From Sthenelais limicola (lineage: Eukaryota > Annelida > Polychaeta > Phyllodocida > Sigalionidae): DNA of 64,000 bases. A program made the position numbers and the translations under genes. The stretch lies in contig OW804097.1 in NCBI GenBank assembly GCA_942159475.1, forward strand, positions 114,650,169 to 114,714,168. The letters run 5' to 3'. Below, piece by piece: positions 60,245-64,000 of the stretch (the first letter of the stretch is position 1; the number at the start of each line of letters is the position of its first letter). Under the pieces are notes generated by a model that was not told where the DNA came from, made no database searches, and worked only from the letters and a program-made list of their open reading frames with translations.

Positions 60245-60650
60245 CAAGGTTCCCACAGTACATCTGGATTCAAATTCCATGACTTTTCCTAACCTGAATG
60301 AAAAATTCCATGACCCTTGATAATCAAAGTAAAGCTGTCGGATCCACCCATTTCCTCTACAAGTTGCCATTTATGTATACATAACTGCATACAACTTAAT
60401 TAAAGTCATAATTCTTCCGACAGCGAGGAGAAACAGGGGACAAGTCGAAACGGTGGAAGAGTGTGGCCACTTTGGACAAACGTCATGCTGAACAAAATGT
60501 AGAACTTGGCAGTGGTATTATGAAGAATTTTAATTTTAACATTCAGAATTTTATTTTCCATGACTCTCCATGACCTGTCCAGAATTCCATGATTTTCCAG
60601 GCCTGGAAAACCAAATCACTAATTCCATGACTGTGAGACCGTGAGTGTGA
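60245..60650. mobile_element. family P MITE with TTCCATGAC repeats
   Basis: AATTCCATGACTTTTCCTAA near the left; GACTCTCCATGACCTGTCCA and AATTCCATGACTGTGAGACC at the right. TTCCATGAC occurs on both arms, a pattern common in animal MITEs. Confidence 0.7.
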
Positions 60651-61290
60651 TTGGTTGCTTTACGCCCTTATCAACACATTTAATATGGTTATATCAAGGG
60701 CTGGAGAGCTGAGAGGGAGTGAGTGAGTGAGTGAGATTGGTTGCTTTACGCCCTTATCAACACATTTAATATGGTTATATCAAGGGCAGGAGAGCTGAGA
60801 GGGAGTGAGTGAGTGAGTGAGATTGGTTGCTTTACGCCCTTATCAACACATTGAAGGTTATATCAAGGGCGGGAGAGCTGAGAGTGAGTGAGTGAGTGAG
60901 ATTGGTTGCTTTACGCCCTTATCAACACATTTAATATGGCTATATCAAGGGCGGGAGCTGAGAGGGAGTGAGTGAGTGAGTGAGATTGGTTGCTTTACGC
61001 CCTTATCAACACATTTAATATGGTTTTATCAAGGGCGGGAGAGCTGAGAGGGAGGGAGGCAGTTTATGATCATACCCAGGAAATAGAGATAGAGAAGAAG
61101 GGAGAGAGAGACAGAGAAAAGAAAGGCACTTTATGGTCATACCCAGGAAATAGAGATAGAGAAGAAGGGAGAGAGGGACAGAGAAAAAGATACAGAAAGG
61201 CACTTTATGGTCTTACCCTGGAAATAGAGATAGAGAAGAAGGGAGAGAGACAGAGAAAAGAGACAGAAATTTGAAAAGCACTTTATGGTC
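60648..61290 (+). repeat. family D array, five units plus triplicated tail
   Basis: GATTGGTTGCTTTACGCCC at 60649, 60738, 60823, 60900 and 60984. The tail CATACCCAGGAAATAGAGAT or CTTACCCTGGAAATAGAGAT with GAGAAGAAGGGAGAG then occurs three times (61072, 61138, 61212). Confidence 0.93.
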
Positions 61291-61658
61291 TTACCCTGGA
61301 GCAAATGACCGTGGGAGTACTCGTGGGAACCTAGTCTCGATCTGAACCTGTCCGTCACACAACCTCATCCATGCACACAGGGCCTATCAATTTAATTCAA
61401 ATTTTTCCACTAAATTCCGGCTAAATAAACAATAAATAAGATATTGTAAATATAGGATCCCAAGAGCGACCTGACTGAGCATACATCATACAGAGACAGG
61501 GATCTGTAGGGAGGCAAGAGGGAGGAATTATGAGTCTTCAAGGAGGAAAAGATTTAAGTCAGTGTGGCGGTACAAAGTTGCTGATTCCCCCCGGGTGCAA
61601 GCTGAGGCAGAGGGAGGTCGTCGGGGCCAACCACACAATGTACAAGAGGCATATATAT

Positions 61659-62215
61659 GGGTCGTATTTTCAGAAAATGTACAATTGGCAGCTGTATACA
61701 TTCATTAAATACTGCTAAATTAGGCTGAAAAGTGATGAATACCGGGTATATCTGCGTATATTTGGGATCGCATTGATTTAAAGTATAAGTTCTGTTATGT
61801 TAAACTGCATTTTGAAGCTCATTTTTGTCTGGAATGTGGGTTATTTGAGAGGATTGGTGAAGGCGAATTGTACATTTTCTAAAGATCTGACCCATATATG
61901 GGCCAGATCTTCAGAAAATGTACAATTTGCAGCGGTATACATTTAGTAAATTCTGCTAAATTAGGCTGCAATTTGGTCAATACTAGGCCAGTAGGGAAAT
62001 TCGAGTATATTTGGCATTGCATTGATTCTAGCAATCTGTTTGGTTAGGTTGAACTGTGTTTTGCACTTAATTTTCGTCTGAAATTTGTGTTATTTGAGAA
62101 GATTGGTGAAGTTGAATTGTACATTTTCTTAAAATCTAACCCATATATTGGTCAGGATGTCAGGAAATGTACAATTCACCTTCACAAATCCTTTCAAATA
62201 ACCCAGATTTAAGAC
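61659..62215. mobile_element. three adjacent family A MITEs
   Basis: Full copies 61659-61893 (+) and 61900-62142 (+) are separated only by ATATAT. A third, inverted and truncated, starts within ten bases (62152, GGATGTCAGGAAATGTACAA). The copies belong to different subfamilies (CTGTTATGTTAAACTGC versus CTGTTTGGTTAGGTTGAAC). Confidence 0.92.
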
Positions 62216-62511
62216 TCTAGATACGTTATTTTGAGAGCAATGCGTGTATAATAAATGTCAATAAAGCCTAATTCATTCACTCAATCACTCATTCCCTTTT
62301 CATGGACAAATGAATAAATGAATGAACGGATTCGGATGGAAGAAGGTATGTATAAATGAATAAATTAATTAACAGATTCAGATGGAAGAATCAATGAATA
62401 AAATGGAAGAATCAATGGAACAATGAATGTATGAATGAATAAACTATTGAATGAATGAATGCCACTACAGCCCTTCAGTAAATGAGCAGTACCTCATTCA
62501 CTCAAGATCCT
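62216..62511. other. degenerate AATG-rich sequence
   Basis: AATGAATGAATG-type degenerate tetranucleotides and no gene. Confidence 0.65.
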
Positions 62512-62746
62512 GGGTCATATTTTCAGAAAATGTACGATTCAACTTCGCCAATCTTCTCAAATAAGCCTTATTTCAGACGAAACTAAAGTTTAGAATACAG
62601 TTTAACCTAACCAACCAGATCGCTAGAATCAATGCAATGCCGAATATTCTCGATTTTACCTAGTATTGACCAAATTGCAGCCTAATTTTGTAGAATTTGC
62701 TGAATGTGTACAGCTGCCAATTGTACATTTTCTGAAAATCTGACCC
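62512..62746 (-). mobile_element. family A MITE
   Basis: GGGTCATATTTTCAGAAAAT to TTTTCTGAAAATCTGACCC. Confidence 0.91.
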
Positions 62747-63025
62747 ATGCTCAGTAGGAGCCTCACTATAAAGACAGTGGAAAATAAGACTAAGGGAAGT
62801 GGGAAGTAGTAAAATAGGAGGGCTTTATTACCCGGGGCGGTGGCGGAGAGTGGGGGAAAGCACTGCTAGATGAGACACAATGCGCCCATCTGTCAAACAC
62901 TAAGGATCGATAATGAATTTACTGGTCTGTTCAATAGATAGAGAGGAGGAGGGGGAGGAGGAGGAGGTGAGGCGACTAAACAAGGCTACACACAGCTTCA
63001 CACACAACTCACTATAGCCTGATCA

Positions 63026-63190
63026 ATAGGGGGATTGCATGTGCCACTGCGCATGCCTGTTACAGTGCATCCTGGGATGGATTCGGATGAAATCTGGCAT
63101 ACAAATATTTTGCAACATTTTCATCAAAAATTGCAAAAATGTTGTCAATAATATCATACTTTGTATAACTGATCTATGAAAACATCCTTC
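63026..63190 (+). mobile_element. family B MITE, truncated
   Basis: TAGGGGGATTGCATGTGCCA, GTGCATCCTGGGATGGATTC; lost after ATGAAAACATCC. Confidence 0.82.
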
Positions 63191-63356
63191 ATATCATTTT
63201 CTGACCCATCCACATCCACTGCCCTGCCCTGTGGTGTATGGCACTATATTGGCAGGAAAGTTTTTCTATTTCTCGGTCTCTGCTGATGATTCATACACCC
63301 ACCGCTAGAGGGCTAGGCTCTCCCTCGCCCTCGCTCACCATCCTGCAGCTTTATAT

Positions 63357-63592
63357 GGGTCAAATTTTCAGAAAATGTACAATTGGCAGCTCTACACGAT
63401 TTAGGAAATTCTGCTACATTAGGCTGAAAAATGAAGAATACCGGGTATATCTGAGTATATTTGGTATTGCATTGATTTAAAGTATCAGTTCTGTTATTTT
63501 AAATTGCATTTTGAAGCTCATTTTTGTCTTAAATGTGGGTTATTTGAGAGGATTGGTGAAGATAAATTGTACATTTTCTGAAAATCTGACCC
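63357..63592 (+). mobile_element. family A MITE
   Basis: GGGTCAAATTTTCAGAAAAT to TTTTCTGAAAATCTGACCC with TATA before and TATC after the tips. Confidence 0.92.
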
Positions 63593-63756
63593 ATATCTAC
63601 TAAATTAGCCTTAAGCCAGATTCAGTCCATTCTAGTGGCGGCCGTTAAAAATGCACTTTTCTGTCTACTGCTCCTCCTCCCCTTCCTCCAGCAATGGTCA
63701 ATCTCTCTCAGCTATAGCACCTCTCCACACAACATAGCCACAACTAACTTTAACTC

Positions 63757-64000
63757 TAGGGAAGAGAGAAGGGAGAGGGGGGAGAGAGAAGGAGGGAGAG
63801 AGTGAATGGAAAGGGGAGGGAGAAGGGAGAGGTAGCAAGATGGGAGAACAAGGAAGAGAGTGGAGGAAGAGAGGGAAAAGGAGACAGAGAGAGAGGGAGA
63901 GAGAAAGATAGAGAGAGGGGGAGAGACAGAGAGAGAGGGAGAGAGGGAGAGAGGGAGAGAGAGAGGGAGGGAGAGAGAGGGAGAGAGAGAGAGGGAGAGA
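63757..64000 (+). repeat. GA purine array reaching the window edge
   Basis: GAGAGA/GGGAGA variants, purine on the + strand, open at the right edge. Confidence 0.95.

Overview
The window looks like intron-rich, repeat-dense animal DNA, probably from a marine invertebrate. The exons carry consensus GT/AG borders, introns reach tens of kilobases, and most other sequence is microsatellite, MITE-like foldback elements and two large retroelements. Dispersed units of TGAG runs joined to a short ACGCC-containing sequence recall repeats I remember from molluscs, so a lophotrochozoan is my guess (low confidence).

One host gene is recognisable. It is an ACK/TNK2-type non-receptor tyrosine kinase on the minus strand, running from right to left. 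Eight coding exons splice together without a frame error (phases 2,0,0,0,0,2,0, open at the last donor) into 377 residues: a SAM-like N-terminus (40914-41014 and 27413-27542), the glycine loop (9416-9610), the VAVK lysine and helix C (7240-7392), the HRD loop (4962-5147), DFG and the activation loop (2582-2673), APE and helix F (1995-2121) and the end of the kinase domain (591-737). SH3, CRIB and UBA exons would lie beyond the left edge. A candidate 5' exon ends at 45115 and joins the first coding exon in frame.

The introns hold two apparently young, structurally complete retroelements, both in the gene's sense orientation. The first, at 20094-26776, has two 622-bp LTRs that look identical, a 4-bp ACGT duplication, an intact Gag and an intact furin-site class I-like Env that overlaps gag, but no pol. 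The second, at 33748-38880, is a DIRS1-type tyrosine-recombinase retrotransposon with three intact overlapping ORFs, split inverted ends and an internal complementary region. It sits inside a copy of a dispersed host repeat, without target-site duplication.

The rest is layered small elements. At least 25 whole or partial copies belong to one ~235-bp MITE (family A, ends TGGGTCAG), and further foldback families are labelled B to P here. They are often nested, which gives insertion order and target duplications. Large purine (GA) arrays lie almost always on the + strand, so the kinase pre-mRNA would contain CU-rich tracts. From 45148 to 64000 I see no coding gene, only repeats. No tRNA, rRNA or CRISPR array was recognised.
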